The notes: a model not told the origin generated them from the sequence alone. DNA of 64,000 nucleotides from Anniella stebbinsi (GCA_029215795.1 JARDYH010000004.1:199130017-199194016); one strand, 5' to 3'; shown: positions 22,494 to 34,655, counted from the stretch's first letter. Translations and numbers: made by a program.

Positions 22494-22933
22494 ACATAAA
22501 TACCCTACATAAACTTCAGTAAAGACCACCACCAAATTTGGCAAGGGACAATGAAGGGTACTCCAAGGTGTAGCTTGCAGGTGGCCCATGTGACTTGTGT
22601 TGCGCATTCCTACCTTAAAAGCTTTGGGGCCAGTTCTGAAAGCCTAGCTCCTCCAATATAAATAACTGGAGCTTCATAATAAGATCATTTCATTATTCCC
22701 AATCCTATCCCCACTCCTGGTAAACCCTGTGCTGTGCTGTGCAGTGTGCAGCATTCTGCTCTCCTGAGAAGTGGTGGACTTTACACGTGCTATTCTAGGT
22801 CCTAGAATCTACAATCTGAATATAGGCTCACTGGGTGAGAGGCATTTTCCCTTACAGCTAGAGATGTGCAAATCAGCAAAGCTTGATTTCATTGAGATCC
22901 TCCAAATTCCACTTCAAAGTTTGTTCTAACGTG

Positions 22934-23597
22934 TAGGGGTGTGCACGCCAGAATATATAGTCATTTATCGTTATCATCATTTTGGATCAAAAAAAATATA
23001 GTCTTCATTCATATCATAGGTGAACCATATCATCTTCACAATAATTATCATGAAAAAACGATATTTTTTGCAGCTCTATTTTTAAAGAAAGAAATGCCTA
23101 TAACTTCTGTATTTTAAAAGTTAGAGGGTTGAAACTTGGTCACAGTGCTTCTAGGGTATGCCTAAGTATGTGTATGAAATTTGAGATCGATCCCTCCAAC
23201 CATCAATTTTATATGAATTTTTTAAAGATTGTTTCCGTTCTGACAGGTCTGAATGAACGCACGTGGCGAACTGTCATTCTGATCTGTCAGAACTGAAACG
23301 ATCTTTAATAAATTCATATAAAATTGAGGGTTGGAGGGATCAATCTCAAATTCCATACACATACTTAGGCATACTCCAGAAGCACTGTGACCAAGTTTCA
23401 AGCCTCTCACTTTTAAAATACACTAGTTATAGGTATATTTCTATGGCCGTCCGATAAAACGATAAAATCGCCCGAAAATTATCTTCTCCGATGATTATCG
23501 TAGGCTTTTGTATTGTATTGTTATTGTTAAACACATGCACGATAATGACCTTATCATATCATTATTGTACATTTTAACAATATGATACACATCCCTA
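22934..23597. mobile_element. hAT MITE with a different palindromic core
   Basis: Starts TAGGGGTGTGCACGCC and ends GATACACATCCCTA. It is flanked by CTAACGTG (22926-22933) and CTAATGTG (23598-23605), a TSD with one mismatch. The ends are like E1-E3 but the subterminal sequence is GATAAT/ATTATC-rich instead of GATCGG-rich. The core is an imperfect palindrome with arms of about 155 bp (about 23090-23245 and 23280-23435) around a short loop. Confidence 0.85.
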
Positions 23598-23605
23598 CTA
23601 ATGTG

Positions 23606-24770
23606 TGTATAGACCAGTATATGAGCTTTCCTCCCCTTTTTGCACAAAAAAATCATTCTGGTGTGATTTTTTGTATCCATCCTTCCAAATGTATGCATCA
23701 CTTATGCACATTTTAAAAATGTGCATAGTTTTCCCCCATTGATTGAAACATGTTTGTTTGCATTTCCCCCAAAACTATACATTTTTGGAACACATTTTAA
23801 TTCTTCTGAAAATCGCATCGTTAGCTTGAAAAGTGTAGATTTCAACCACAGATTGCATTCAGGTCCGCATTTGGTTGTGGGAGCTGTGAACTAAGTACAT
23901 TCTGATCAAGGCCAAATTGAAACAAGTTTCACGTACACCAGTACTTACAGCAGTTTCCTCATTGTTTTGTAGGAAGCTGGTATGAAAGATCTGAATCCTC
24001 TAGTACATCCGTCTGGAAGGCTAGATTGCTGCAGGTTGCCATGTTTATTTGTACGCCAGTTTGGTCTGATTCAACCTGACTGCTGCTTGTGACTGCTTGG
24101 AGTCCTTCCATGCAGGGTTGATTTGAGGAGCTGCGGAGGTCAAGAGAGAGTTGGTAGATTGTTTGTGAGCATATTATTGTGAGTGCCAGTCACTCAGTAG
24201 GCAGCCCCCAACAAGGAATATGTTAGAGTACACAAAAAGGGGGAAAGATATCAAAATGATAGCTCTATGGGAGTCAATTAACTTGCTTCTCCTCAGTAGC
24301 AGACAGTGAGAAATGGTACTGAGCTGTGTTTTTGCATGGAGAACATGGGATAATAAACTTTCCAATATCGCTATTGTTGCCAAGTTGTGTAATTAAACTT
24401 TATGGTGTATAGATTTCCCACAGTTACCATAGTCCTATCAAAACTATTTTACCACCCTAAGTATTAATTATATTCCAATAGGTATTACATGAGAAACACA
24501 ATAGGGCTTTATTGTGGACTTTCTGAAGCATAGGGAAAGCTGCTGCTGCTCTCTTTTTTTCTCCAGAGAGTTATCAGCTCCACCTCCAATCCTAAGGCAT
24601 GATCTTCAACACATCAATCTCCTACAGAACAGCCCACACAATTTGAATCTTTCACAGGAAGGAAACAGGGATAAAAAGAGACCATGACACCAGAAGGCCA
24701 ATAGAACAAACAGATTCATATGTGTTTCTCAAGAATGTTTCTTAAGCATGCTATGGGGAAGGGAAGGAAC
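23606..24770. other. No gene recognised
   Basis: 23606-23800 carries GTGCATAGTTTT and ACACATTTTAA words like the repeats at 6980 and 34290. The rest is unassigned. Confidence 0.4.
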
Positions 24771-25182
24771 TTTGCGGGAATGGACGGCGAGAATAAAGAG
24801 ATGATAAATTGAATTTAAACAGGGCCACATTTATTAACATATCAAGGTAGATGGAGGCCTAAGCGAGCATCCTGTCTTTGGCCAATGTCTTGGCCATAAT
24901 TGGGATCGGACGAGCCATTCATATCCTGGTAGGTGTCGCTGGTGCGTCGACACCTCCCAGGATTCCCCATTTGGGGTAGGTAGGCCTTCCTATGTCATCT
25001 CCCCTCAGGTTGCAAAACTCAGAGTGGGTGAATAAGGTTGGCCTCAGAGGTAACCCTTATTCCCACACCTAGTGCCACAGGACTCCCAGGTGAGGGCCTC
25101 AGGTGTCACCAATCACCACAAAAGTACCTAAGAATGCTCACTAAAACCTGTACTTGCTCCCGATGCCCACACATCTGCCCCC
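24771..25182 (-). repeat. Split direct repeat B2
   Basis: Shares TTTGCGGGAATGGACGGC, GGGCCACATTTATTAACATA, GCCATTCATATCCTGGTAGG and TCAGGTGTCACCAATCACCA with B1 at 25537-25930. Differences are scattered substitutions and small indels. Confidence 0.85.
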
Positions 25183-25358
25183 AATTAATTGTGACCAAAT
25201 TCAATAAATTAGCCTATTTAGCTCTCCCCTATTGTCTTACAGTGTGAAGTTGGCAAAAAAAAAAAAACCAAATCAAGTTTGAAGGTAAAAAAATCTTACT
25301 TGGTCCCCAAAAAGGCAGCCAGCAAGCCCACACTGTCTACAGGGAGGATGGGAAGGAG

Positions 25359-25536
25359 CTGCAAAGGAAGAAGTTGGGGGATGGAGCTGCAGCAGCCCTA
25401 TAAATAGGCCCACAGCTCCTCCCCCAACCAGTGGCACCATACGGAGGCTGCCAGTGGCAGGCCTCCATGTGCCATCCTCTCCGCCACCCGCAATTGCCCC
25501 CTCCCGCCCAGACAAGCTGGGCATAGTAGGAAGGGC
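25359..25536 (-). repeat. Split direct repeat A2
   Basis: Matches A1 at 29111-29284 through CTGCAAAGGAAGAAG, CAGCCCTATAAATAGGCCCA, CAGTGGCACCATACGGAGGC and CAATTGCCCCCTCCC. The CTATAAATAG word is a near-palindromic TATA-like site. Confidence 0.85.
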
Positions 25537-25930
25537 TTTTGCGGGAATGGACGGCAAGAATAAAGAGATGACATGATAAATTGGATTTAAACAGGGCCAC
25601 ATTTATTAACATATCAAGGCAGATGGAGGCCAAAGCGGGCATCCTGTCTTTGGCCATCGTCTTGGCCATAATTGGGATCGGGCGAGCCATTCATATCCTG
25701 GTAGGTGTCACTGGTGCGTTGACACCTCCCAGGATTCCCCATTTGGGGTAGGTAGGCCTTCCTATGTCACCTCCCCTCAGGTTGCAAAACTCAGAGTGGG
25801 TGAATAAGGTTGGCCTCAGAGGTTGGCCGCAGGGCTCCCAGGTGAGGGCCTCAGGTGTCACCAATCACCACAATAGTGCCTAAGAATGCTCACCAAAACT
25901 TGTACTTGCTCTCAATGCCCGTACACCTGC
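25537..25930 (-). repeat. Split direct repeat B1
   Basis: Second copy of the B repeat; it abuts A2 directly at AAGGGCTTTTGCGGG. It ends at about ACACCTGCC, after which the internal region begins. Confidence 0.85.
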
Positions 25931-26000
25931 CACAGGGTGCGAAAAGCCACTCGCTTATTCGCTCCCCTCCCACCTAAGTCTAATAGCCTCCATCACACCT

Positions 26001-26291
26001 TCACACAGATCTTATAATTAAGTCTTTTCCAGTGTCTGACAGGTGGGTGCCATCCTGTCTACAAAGCTCCCTCCGTGTGCTAATAATCGCTGGGTGTTTA
26101 ATACTATAGTCCCCATAACTATTCAATTGATTAAATATTTCAATATTTACTCTCCTCCTAGCCTTCTCCAAGGCTTTGTGGTCATTGCCAGCCCTCCAAT
26201 TTATTCTGGGCAGAATGCAAGTCCAAATCCCTGTTTGAGCAATTCTTGTAGATCTTGCCTTTGACCTGTTGCTAGGCTTGCTCCTTGCCAC
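26001..26291 (-). pseudogene. SGNH-hydrolase-like C-terminal fragment of the retrotransposon
   Basis: An open frame of 96 codons. Residues 25-50 (ILPRINWR followed by DHKALEKARRRVN) and residues 73-85 (RRELCRQDGTHLS) follow the pattern of the SGNH/GDSL-like hydrolase domain known from vertebrate Ngaro and DIRS-like elements. Asp80 and His83 form the D-x-x-H block that holds the catalytic Asp and His in that family. The N-terminal half with the GDS nucleophile block is not in this frame, so the domain is broken. It lies just upstream, in element sense, of the B1-A2-B2 repeats, where the last open frame of a Ngaro element is expected. Recognition is from family memory, not a search. Confidence 0.6.
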
Positions 26292-29110
26292 CTGTTAAGT
26301 TTGTGTATTTTACAGTACCTGACAATTACTACGCTGGGCCAGAAATAAGTCATTAGATTTCCTACTTTCTGTTACATTTTTCATGGCACCCCCAAAGTGG
26401 GTACATGCCAATCAGTAAACGCACGCATGATCCATGCCCTACTTGCATCGAGCATGATCGTATCGCAATTCTGGGCTGCTGCCCACATGGGTACCTGCCA
26501 ATCCACCTAGCCCGCACTGGGGATCTGTCAAGACCAAAGTACTCGGTTTTAACGAGTAACCGCATGAGTGACCCAAGTTATCACTCTCGCGATGACAAGG
26601 ATTCGGCAGGATCACCTCACAGTTCAGGGCCGCCGCCCAAGTGGTACATGCCATCCTCCTGGCTCTGGGAATCCAGCAAGCCCGCATACTCACTATCGCA
26701 GGCCAATGCAAGCAGGTATCCGGGAGGCCGCACAAGCCTGTCACTCCCAGGCTTCTCATACAGCCCCCATGCATCGTTGCATGAACACCCATATGGGGTG
26801 GGGCAATAGACCAAACCTCACAGGGGCAATGCGGACAGTGGCTCACATATCACATGCTGTATCTGTCACACAGCTGTCCTTGGTATAACAGCCCATTTGA
26901 AGATTGGTGTGACAGTTGCACATCTTCATTGATCTGAGAAGATAAGAGCTATTAAGCTTTCAAGGATGGATGGGCATGTAAACTAAAGACTCAGGATACT
27001 CTCTGCAAACCATTTGCACTCTGTTCCATGCAAGCTGGACGCTGTGGCCATTGGACTGCCCTACCAGGAAAACTTCAATTGCCCCATGATGTTAAGCCCG
27101 CTTCCAGATTCCCAGCGGTATGTGACTGTTCTAAGATGAAGTTCCCATGCTACCAGAAATAACTCAGGCAGAAGCCTCGCTTAAGACCACCCCTTAAAAG
27201 ACACCCCCCATCTAAGCCAGGGTGGCATCAGTCTTGTAAAAGCCTTCTCATCAAGGCTGCATCGTATGATGTACTCCCTGCACCTGCATAAGACCCATGG
27301 TGCTGTGTTATTGTAGAAATATTTGCCAATTCACTGATATGGTTAAGTATCAGTGAGCAGGGGCCCCCAGCCTAATCAAAAAGGGCTGGATCAGCACCTC
27401 ACTAGGGATAATTCTGGCCAAACTCCACATTTGTGAGACACCCAAAGACAGCAAAAAGTCTATGGGAATAGGCCACTACAATGTTTGTCCCTTGAAGGCA
27501 AGAGATCACTGTATGTTTAGAGCATGGGGCCTGAAGCAAATGTCTGAGGGGTTGAGTCCTGGCCTATTCATTGTCAGCTCACACATCTCCTCAAGTGCTA
27601 CTGGCCGAACTCTGAATATGCCCTTACGCTGGGGGAGGACGATCACAAACTCTTGTACCGGAAGGCACAACCAGGCATTGCTTGCCAACTAAAGCCAGTC
27701 CTTCATGTAATGAACACAAATGTGACGCTGCGAGAATCAATATCCACATCTCTGGATTGTATGAGGGCAGTGTGTATATGTCTGAACTCATACTGTTGGC
27801 CCGGCCTAATAATCAACCAGATTAAAATAGTGTATGCGTCGTTGAAAGCTACAACGACAGGGGAAAGCTCCACCTGAATGAAGCCCCTCTCCTTTCCTGT
27901 GGAAAGTCAAGACACCCAAGCTGACAGCCCTCGAACGATTCATATCGTCTGCGTAATCTGGCCAGCATGATGCCTTTACACTAAGACGACTTGCCAATGA
28001 TTACTTGCAATGCCGCAACAGTGAGGCGGGTACTCCATCTGGCCAATGTTATTCTAGCCCCAGCTGTGGCTGCAACAACTCTCAATGGTACTGAAGCCCA
28101 AGAAAAGCTTGCGTGACATGATTAAGTCACCCACATTTCGCTATGAATTTTCTCCGGGTCCTACTCAGGGCTCAGTGGATGTTACCCTCCTTCAAATTGA
28201 GCCTGGGAATGAATGGACTAGACAATCAAGATTTCAGGCAAGCCAGAGATGCTCATAATACTTGCCAAGTCTGTCCAACAATTGTATGTTGGCATATCAT
28301 CTTAATCAAAGCTCCTTTCTAAAAAATGAGCAGGAAGCTCTCCCTCCAGCTCAGCAAAGTATGCTGTGCCCATATGGTTGCACACTTAGGCATGGCCTGA
28401 CTAGATGTCTTGTTCCTACATTACAGTGTTTAGTATTCCCAGAACTGGCATGTGATGAATTGGTATCGTGGGGAACTGTTACCTGAGAATGGTTGTGTAC
28501 CCTAGTTGTCGCAGTCATGCACACAGAAATCCTGAAGCTTCCACAGCATCCCAGTGGGCCAGGAGCAAGAACTTCTTGACATAGGCCATCGTTTCCCCAA
28601 AGCAATGTAGTAGAATCTTCTGTGATATGAGGTGAAAACCAGCAGAATCAGGTTTATAGCCCAAGCTGTTCACAGCCTGCCTGCACACGTCTTCTATCAA
28701 GTGCTAGAGGAGGGAGGGGGTGTAACTCTTGTTGGCCTTGCTGTACTCAGAAAAAACAGGGCTTAGGCCACAGCAGCAAGCTTCCCAGCAGGAGTTGGTT
28801 TGCCGCTTTTCCTTGGCCCAGGCCTACTTCAAAAGAGGTGAGAGATGGGCGGGGGGTTGTTTACCTCATCCCCCAGTTGTGCTAAAAGCAGCCACAGCTG
28901 CTTCTGGATATTGGGAGGACCGGGCGGCCCTCCCGTCGAAACCTGAAGCCACCGGGTGGTGGCTTGGTGTAGCGCGCGCTGCTTCACCCAGCTGCACCAT
29001 CACTCCTCTTCTCTTTTCATCGCCTCATGCTGCTCACGCCAGTGACCGGCGTTCCCCCTGCCTCGTGGCTGCTGAAGTCTTTGTCTTTCACAGAGGTAGG
29101 GAGCCAAAAC

Positions 29111-29284
29111 CTGCAAAGGAAGAAGATGGGGGCTGCAGCAGCCCTATAAATAGGCCCACAGCTCCTCTCCCAACCAGTGGCACCATACGGAGGCTGCCAA
29201 TGGCAGGCCTCGACGTGTCATCCTCTCTGCTAACCACAATTGCCCCCTCCCACCTGGAAAATCCAGGCATGGTGGGAAGGGGCT
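29111..29284 (-). repeat. Split direct repeat A1
   Basis: Left-end (5' in element sense) copy of the A repeat, about 90 percent like A2 by eye. It is followed on the plus strand by a short (CAG)n-like run at 29290-29308. Confidence 0.82.
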
Positions 29285-29504
29285 AAAACAACAGCAGCAG
29301 CAGCAGCAAAAACTATCCTGAAGGTCACTACACTGGCCAATCTGACTTGGGTGGTCAATTCATCCATTTATTCAATGATTTAGAAATGGCCTTTGCGGAT
29401 GTAGCTGCCCTCCAAAAGTGGCATACAACTTTTCATGAATAAATAAATAGTGATAACAATACACAAATAATCCCAGCAATTAGTAAAAAGAGGACTCAAA
29501 TAAA

Positions 29505-29640
29505 ATAAAAAAATGTTTGCAATTTTTCTTTTTCTTTTTTAACATATCCAAGGATGGGGCTGAACCTATTTCTGGAAGAGAGAGTTTCATAGGTTTGGTG
29601 CCACCACTGAAAGGGCCTGTCTCAGGTACTGGTAAATCTA
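29505..29640 (-). pseudogene. L2-group LINE ORF2 C-terminal remnant
   Basis: On the minus strand the codons around 29600 read like the L2 C-terminal SVVAP-LWNS motif, with frame breaks. Words such as CCAAGGATGGGGCTGA and ATAGGTTTGGTGCCACCACT are typical of L2 tails in reptiles. It directly borders the left arm of the inverted pair and is absent next to the right arm. Confidence 0.5.
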
Positions 29641-30639
29641 ACATTAATGGAGGCACAGCCGTGCCTCCATTGTAAAGGGCCGTCAGTAAAAAACACATTC
29701 TGCCATGTTAAAGTGATAATTGGGGTGGGGGGTCATTCTAACAGCCATAAAATCAAAAATGTTTCACCAACCTTTCTGAAATTTACAGGTGCCAGAAAGA
29801 AATGTTTGTTTTACATTACCTGAAAATTTCACAAAGTTTGATGAAAGATTGAGGGAAGGAGAGCAGTTTAAGGTAGAAAAGGAACATAAACCTGTCTCCC
29901 TGCTTTTGTCAAATGACTTTGGGTTTGCGAATTTTGTGCTCACAATTTGCATAATTTCTAGAGCCTTATTAATTAATCCAGTGGTGGGGTCTTCTTCCTC
30001 CTTCACTGTAGTTGGTGGAAAATTTTTCGTTTTTTAAAAATTCCCTTCGGTTGATTTTTAAGGACTATTTTTACCTCTCATTCAAGGCAATGAGAAAGCC
30101 ATCTTCCCTCATAGCGTGAGGCACGCTCAGTAGTGTCGCTCTCCCCCCTCCCTCCTGCCTTAGAATATTGGGGGGGGGGGGTGAAATGGCCACTGCCTCT
30201 ATAGCATAGACCTTTTGAGTGAAGAAGTTCTCTTTTCTCTTCTGAAATATGCTTTCCTTTGGCTCTGAGAGTAATTTCAGCTATCTTCATAAGGCCAGTT
30301 TGCTCTTTTGCTCACTGGTGAAGCAGAGTGTGGTTCCTCTGGATCCATGATAACCTGACCTTCAGATCTCTCCTGGGAATAGGTGGCTATACATCCCTTT
30401 CTATCCCCCCACCCCACTCACACACAGTGTGCTCCTTCCCTCTTTTCTAAGAATTTGGTCCATACTGCTATAAAGTTGAAAGCTTCAAACACTTCATATA
30501 ATTAGTTTGGGCTGGTGTTAAGTTTTAAGTACAATGTTGAAACCTTTCAAAGTGTTTCTGGGCCTACAACGTTGGTTTCGGCCAAGTCACCCTGTTTTTC
30601 TAATAAGGTTGAGAAACAGTTGAGCTGTCATTTATTTTG

Positions 30640-30975
30640 CATAGTGTACACACATGGATTTTCTTTCTAATCCTTGCAGTCTACACTGGCTCCCTCCTTG
30701 ATGTGTTTTTGGAGGCAGACAACCCATTTTTTGTTCCAGCAGGCCTTTGGCAAATAATCTAGACTGGTGTCTATACCTTTGACTTTTAAATTGTTAGGTA
30801 TTTTAAATGTTTTGAACACTTTAATATTGAAAAGTATTTAATTATATTTTTAACTTTTGTATAATTTTTTTTATAGGTTTTAGCTGTATATGTTTTAGTT
30901 TTGTAAGGCTGCCCTGAGGCCCAGCATTGGGCAAAAGGCAGGATACTACTACTACTACTACTTCTACTACTAGTA
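30640..30975 (+). repeat. CR1/L2-group LINE 3' UTR with (ACT)n tail
   Basis: TTCCAGCAGGCCTTTGGCAA, a long TTAAA-rich UTR, GGCTGCCCTGAGGCCCAGCA then GGGCAAAAGGCAGGATACTA and an ACT microsatellite. The same piece in the right arm (58763-59420, minus strand) is split by a family A MITE; here the site is empty. Confidence 0.7.
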
Positions 30976-31712
30976 ATGTTTCAGATTTCACTTCTGTATC
31001 TGATGTTCTTTTGCATTTACTTTTCTTTATAAACCATTCATATCTTAAGACTTCTTGTATGGCAAGTTTTCATTGGTTTAACAACTTAAAAGGGGTATTC
31101 ACTGTTTTCATGCTTATGTTATAAAATCTATTTTCAACAGGCCTAAGAACTTCAAGAGTAACAGAGTTGGGGGAAGTCCTCAATCTCTTTGCTATCAGAG
31201 GCACTGAGTAAGGGACCCCTGGAGATAATTTAGACTGACCCCAACCACATAACACTATTCCTCCTTCTGAAGAGATCTGGACCACAGACTACTAAAGACA
31301 AACAAAGTAGTAGGCCATAATAACAGTTCTCATGTGGCCATTTGCCTTATGAGGCAGATGCTCTGCAGGCTACCAAATGGAGGGACTAACAGGCCATAAA
31401 GTTGTCTGGCTGGGTCTGCCAGAAATCCACCCTCAACACTCCAGGAAGGTCCATGTTCTGTAGCACCTGCTGTCAGATGAACTTGAGGGAATCCCACCCT
31501 CCACCCCTGGGTTTAATTTACTGGCTTCCCCTGGCTGGACCTTGCAGGAAACTATAGGGACAGACAGAGCAGGCATTCATAGCACACACAGAATGCTGAG
31601 ACTGGCAAATCTAAAAGCAAGTGTGTTGCTTTTCAAGAACCAAGGAAATTCAATGGGTCTTACTTTTGAGTAAATAGCTAGGGATGGAAATGCAGCCTGT
31701 GCAAGAACTGAG

Positions 31713-32348
31713 TAGGGTGACCATATTTGGGAAACCAAAAAGGAGGACATCTAGTGGGGGGGGCAGGAAAATGGCTTTCTGGGGCCACCTTAAAGTCCCC
31801 AATTGGAGCGGAGGAGGGGAAAGCATGTCATTCTAACCCCCACCCCACTGCTCCAATCAGGCCCTTTTCTATAATGTCTGGGAATGACACGTTTCCCCCT
31901 TTTAAGGCTTTGATTGGAGCAGTGGGAGAGAATGACACACCTCCAAAAAGCATGTAATTCCCCCCTGCCATGCTAATGGTGGCCTTAAAGGGGAAAGTGT
32001 GTAATTCCAGGTCATTATAGACTATTGCATAAAATCCCCCCTGACACCGAGGATAGAACAAAACCCAGGAGAAATCTGGGGAAATACTGACAGTTTTTTA
32101 TTTTTATTTATTATTGCATTTATATCCCATCATTTTTCTTCCAAGAAACCCAAGGCAGCATGCATAATCCTCCTCCTCTCCATTTTATCCTCACAACAGC
32201 AACCCTGTGAGGTGGGTTGGGCTGAGAGTCTACGACTGGCCCAAAGTCACCCAATGGGTTTCCGTGGCTAAGTGGGGAGTAGAACCCGGATCTCCCAGCT
32301 CCCAGTCCAACACTTTAGCCACTACATCATACCCTAGTGGTCACCCTA
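31713..32348. mobile_element. hAT-like element C, left-arm copy, with SINE inside
   Basis: Starts TAGGGTGACCATATTTGGG and ends GTGGTCACCCTA. Flanked by GAACTGAG (31705-31712) and GAATTGAA (32349-32356), an 8-bp TSD differing by two transitions. The right part, about 32105-32335, is a minus-strand SINE that landed inside it. The right-arm copy has the TSD CTCAATTC / CTCAGTTC (7 of 8). Confidence 0.85.
32105..32335 (-). repeat. tRNA-derived SINE in element C
   Basis: Reverse complement of the SINE at 57405-57640: GTGAGGTGGGTTGGGCTGAG, AAAGTCACCCAATGGG, GGAGTAGAACCCGGATCTCC and CCAACACTTTAGCCACTA are the body and B and A box regions read backwards. Its A-rich tail side is at the left. Confidence 0.85.
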
Positions 32349-32416
32349 GAATTGAACCATGCCAACTTAGGTGTTGGACTACAACTCCCATCATTGCAAG
32401 TCAGTATGTCCCATGG

Positions 32417-32623
32417 AGCCTGGGTTTGTTTTGTTTTGTTTTGTTTTTGTAGTTTTTGAAGTGTTGAAGTGGTTTTTAAATGTACAGATTGTGTGTATGT
32501 TGTATGTTATTGCTGTTTTAATTTTTGTATATTGTTTTTAATTGTTTTTAATCCTATGTAAACCGCCCAGAGAGCTTCGGCTATGGGGCGGTATACAAAT
32601 GTAATAAATAAATAAATAAATAA
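32417..32623 (+). mobile_element. CR1/L2-group LINE 3' tail inserted in the left arm
   Basis: GTAAACCGCCCAGAGAGCTT then GGCTATGGGGCGGTATACAA and an (AAAT)n tail. It interrupts CCCATGG/TCAGAAATGCTGG, a join that is intact in the right arm, so the insertion post-dates the divergence of the two copies. A short repeat of ATGG is present at the two edges. Confidence 0.85.
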
Positions 32624-33754
32624 ATGGTCAGAAATGCTGGGACTTGTCATCTCAAACACCAGGAGGGGAACAAGATGGGGAATGCTGTTCCATATCCTTA
32701 CCAAATACAGGGTCTGCCCAATACTTTTCTTTCAAACACATCTCGCATAAAGCAGCACGCTTGATAACAAAAGGGACACTATTTATTACAGATCTAGAAC
32801 CAGAGAATGTGCCAGGCACTTCCAATTTTTGGTCAATATCCTGCCCTTCAAAGAACCATTTTTTTTCTTAAAATGTATTTATACAAAATATACTGTTCAC
32901 TCCCCACAATCCCTCCACAATACATCATCTCATCAAAGCAAAGTGGAGCAGAGGAGGTTTAGTTTGGCTGTCTTGAACACCTTTCAGATGAGATTAGTTT
33001 GCAATCCTATACCTCTTGGGAGTAAGCCCTAGTGAATTCCGTGGCACTGGCTTCTAGGAAGACATGTATAGGAGTCAACCTTCTCCAGCTTGGTGCTCTT
33101 CAGATGTGTTGCACTTTAACTCTCATGTTATGTGTTATGGGGAAGTCAAAAATCATTTAATACTTAATTTTAAAATAATACACATGAAAGTATTAGGTGG
33201 TATCTCTGCCTTTGATCTCACACTGCTGAACAAGTAAGAGAAATCCTTTATCTGATATTCAAGAAACAGACATGCTATGCCATGTGTTGAAAACTAATGT
33301 TGATGTCTGAAGGGCTATCTGGATTAGGTATTCAAGATTCATTCATTGTTGTTTCATTTGGTTTTGACAGTTTATTTAAAGTGATGCAGCTCTTTTGTAG
33401 TTCCTTGATTGATCACATATCTTAATGCTGGAGAACATCATACTTTAGTACAGATGTGGGCAGAAAATAGATCTATCCTGAAGTTTTGGACATCAACTCG
33501 CGGCATTCCTGATAACTGCCCATGCTGATAGGGGCTTTTACAAGTTGAATTCCAAAACATCTGGAGATCTACATTCTGCCTTCCCTTGTTCTTGAACAAC
33601 ACTTTCTAACCTGGTGCCTGTGAGATGTGTTGGGTTGCAACTTTCGACATAAGGAGATGCTCTAAGAAATGAGAAGTAGCTGGTCTGAAGTTGTTCACCA
33701 ACATTTCCCACAACCCTACAGTCACGTCTGCATATCCAATTGCATATCTAGATT

Positions 33755-34140
33755 TTTGAGATGACAAGTCCCAGCATTCCTGACCATGGGACATACTGAC
33801 TTGCAATGATGGGAGTTGTAGTCCAACACCTTTGGAGGGCACCAGGTTGGGGAAGGGCTGCTCTAAACAAAAAAAGAGAAGTAGGTGGCCCTAAGTTGTT
33901 CGTGATCAGTTTTCCACAACCCCACAGTCACCTCTGCATATCATATTCTCCACCCTGTCCTCATGGTTTATCTGCTTTGGGAGAATGAGAATTTCACTTG
34001 CACTTTCTGCCTCCTTAGGGAGGATGTGGCGTTAAGGCTTGTGAGCCTTAACTCCCAATTTCCCTGCTTTTTGGTGCTTGGTTGGAAACTGTAGAGCCTT
34101 AACATTGTTTTTGTAAACCGTTGGTTTTTTGTTTAATGAA
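33755..34140. repeat. Long terminal inverted repeat of the sub-element, left-arm copy
   Basis: About 385 bp from TTTGAGATGACAAGTCCCAG to GTTTAATGAA, containing TGATGGGAGTTGTAGTCCAA and the GTGGCGTTAAGGCTTGTGAG block. The partner repeat in this arm survives only as 32371-32657, interrupted by the LINE tail. Both partners are complete in the right arm. Confidence 0.8.
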
Positions 34141-34289
34141 TCTATTATTGATGGGTCAGAGAGATGGGTCTTAGTAGCTGTTCATAAAACCCAAGTAAGT
34201 GTGTACGAGGGATAAAGAGGGATGTATGAGAAATTAGTTTCAGGGTTTTTTTGGTTAGGATTTAGCCAGTTCACACATTCCAAACCAAA

Positions 34290-34655
34290 CATGGACCCAG
34301 ATGCCATCTTTGGTCAAACTCTGTACATTTCCAAGCTTGCAATGTGATTTGCACACACCCCAAAAATTGCATTCAACAGCATGTATACATTTGAAAAATG
34401 CACATGGAAGAAATAAGTACATTTGAAAAATACGCACAAATATGTTTTAATTGATGGGAGAAGAACGGACACATTTCAGAGATGTGCACAACTGATTCAT
34501 ACATTTGAAAAATATGCATGAAAATTTGCATGGATCTTCATGTGAAAACACACATACAACACTCACAATCTGATATGGACTCACATCAGAATGAGCTTCA
34601 AGGTGGAATTCAGAGAACTTTGGTGAGCTTGAGTTTTCAGATTCACACATCCCTA
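34290..34655. repeat. Unclassified repeat with hAT-like right end
   Basis: GCATTTGAAAAAT-type words recur, as at 6980 and 23600, and the stretch ends TTCACACATCCCTA, like other hAT-type ends here. The left end is not clear. Non-coding. Confidence 0.4.

Larger units (their letters stand above)
24771..29284 (-). mobile_element. Ngaro/DIRS-type tyrosine-recombinase retrotransposon, degenerate
   Basis: Read on the minus strand the order is A1 (29284-29111), internal region, B1 (25930-25537), A2 (25536-25359), B2 (25182-24771). This A1-internal-B1-A2-B2 layout of split direct repeats is the hallmark of Ngaro-like retrotransposons, which integrate with a tyrosine recombinase and leave no TSD. The internal region is about 3.2 kb, shorter than a full element, and broken by stops. 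The only coding part I can identify is an SGNH-hydrolase-like C-terminus at 26001-26291. I could not find convincing reverse transcriptase or recombinase motifs, so they are deleted or too decayed to read by eye. An LTR element rearranged into three repeats is the alternative, but it does not predict the A/B order. Confidence 0.7.
29641..34140 (+). repeat. Left arm of a large inverted repeat pair (4.5 kb)
   Basis: The whole stretch matches the reverse complement of 54631-60408, with long runs identical by eye. Order along this arm: a short palindrome GGAGGCACAGCCGTGCCTCC, unassigned AT-rich DNA, an L2 3' UTR with ACT tail (about 30640-30975), more single-copy DNA, a hAT-like element with a SINE inside (31713-32348), and a sub-element ending in a long inverted repeat (33755-34140). 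Relative to the right arm it lacks about 1.15 kb at 32357-32371, lacks the family A MITE, and has a LINE tail added at about 32417-32623. Those differences account for the length difference between the arms. Confidence 0.9.

Noticed and set aside
24771..25930. A simple pair of LTRs
   Set aside because: The A and B segments are arranged A1 ... B1-A2-B2, which a normal LTR pair cannot give.
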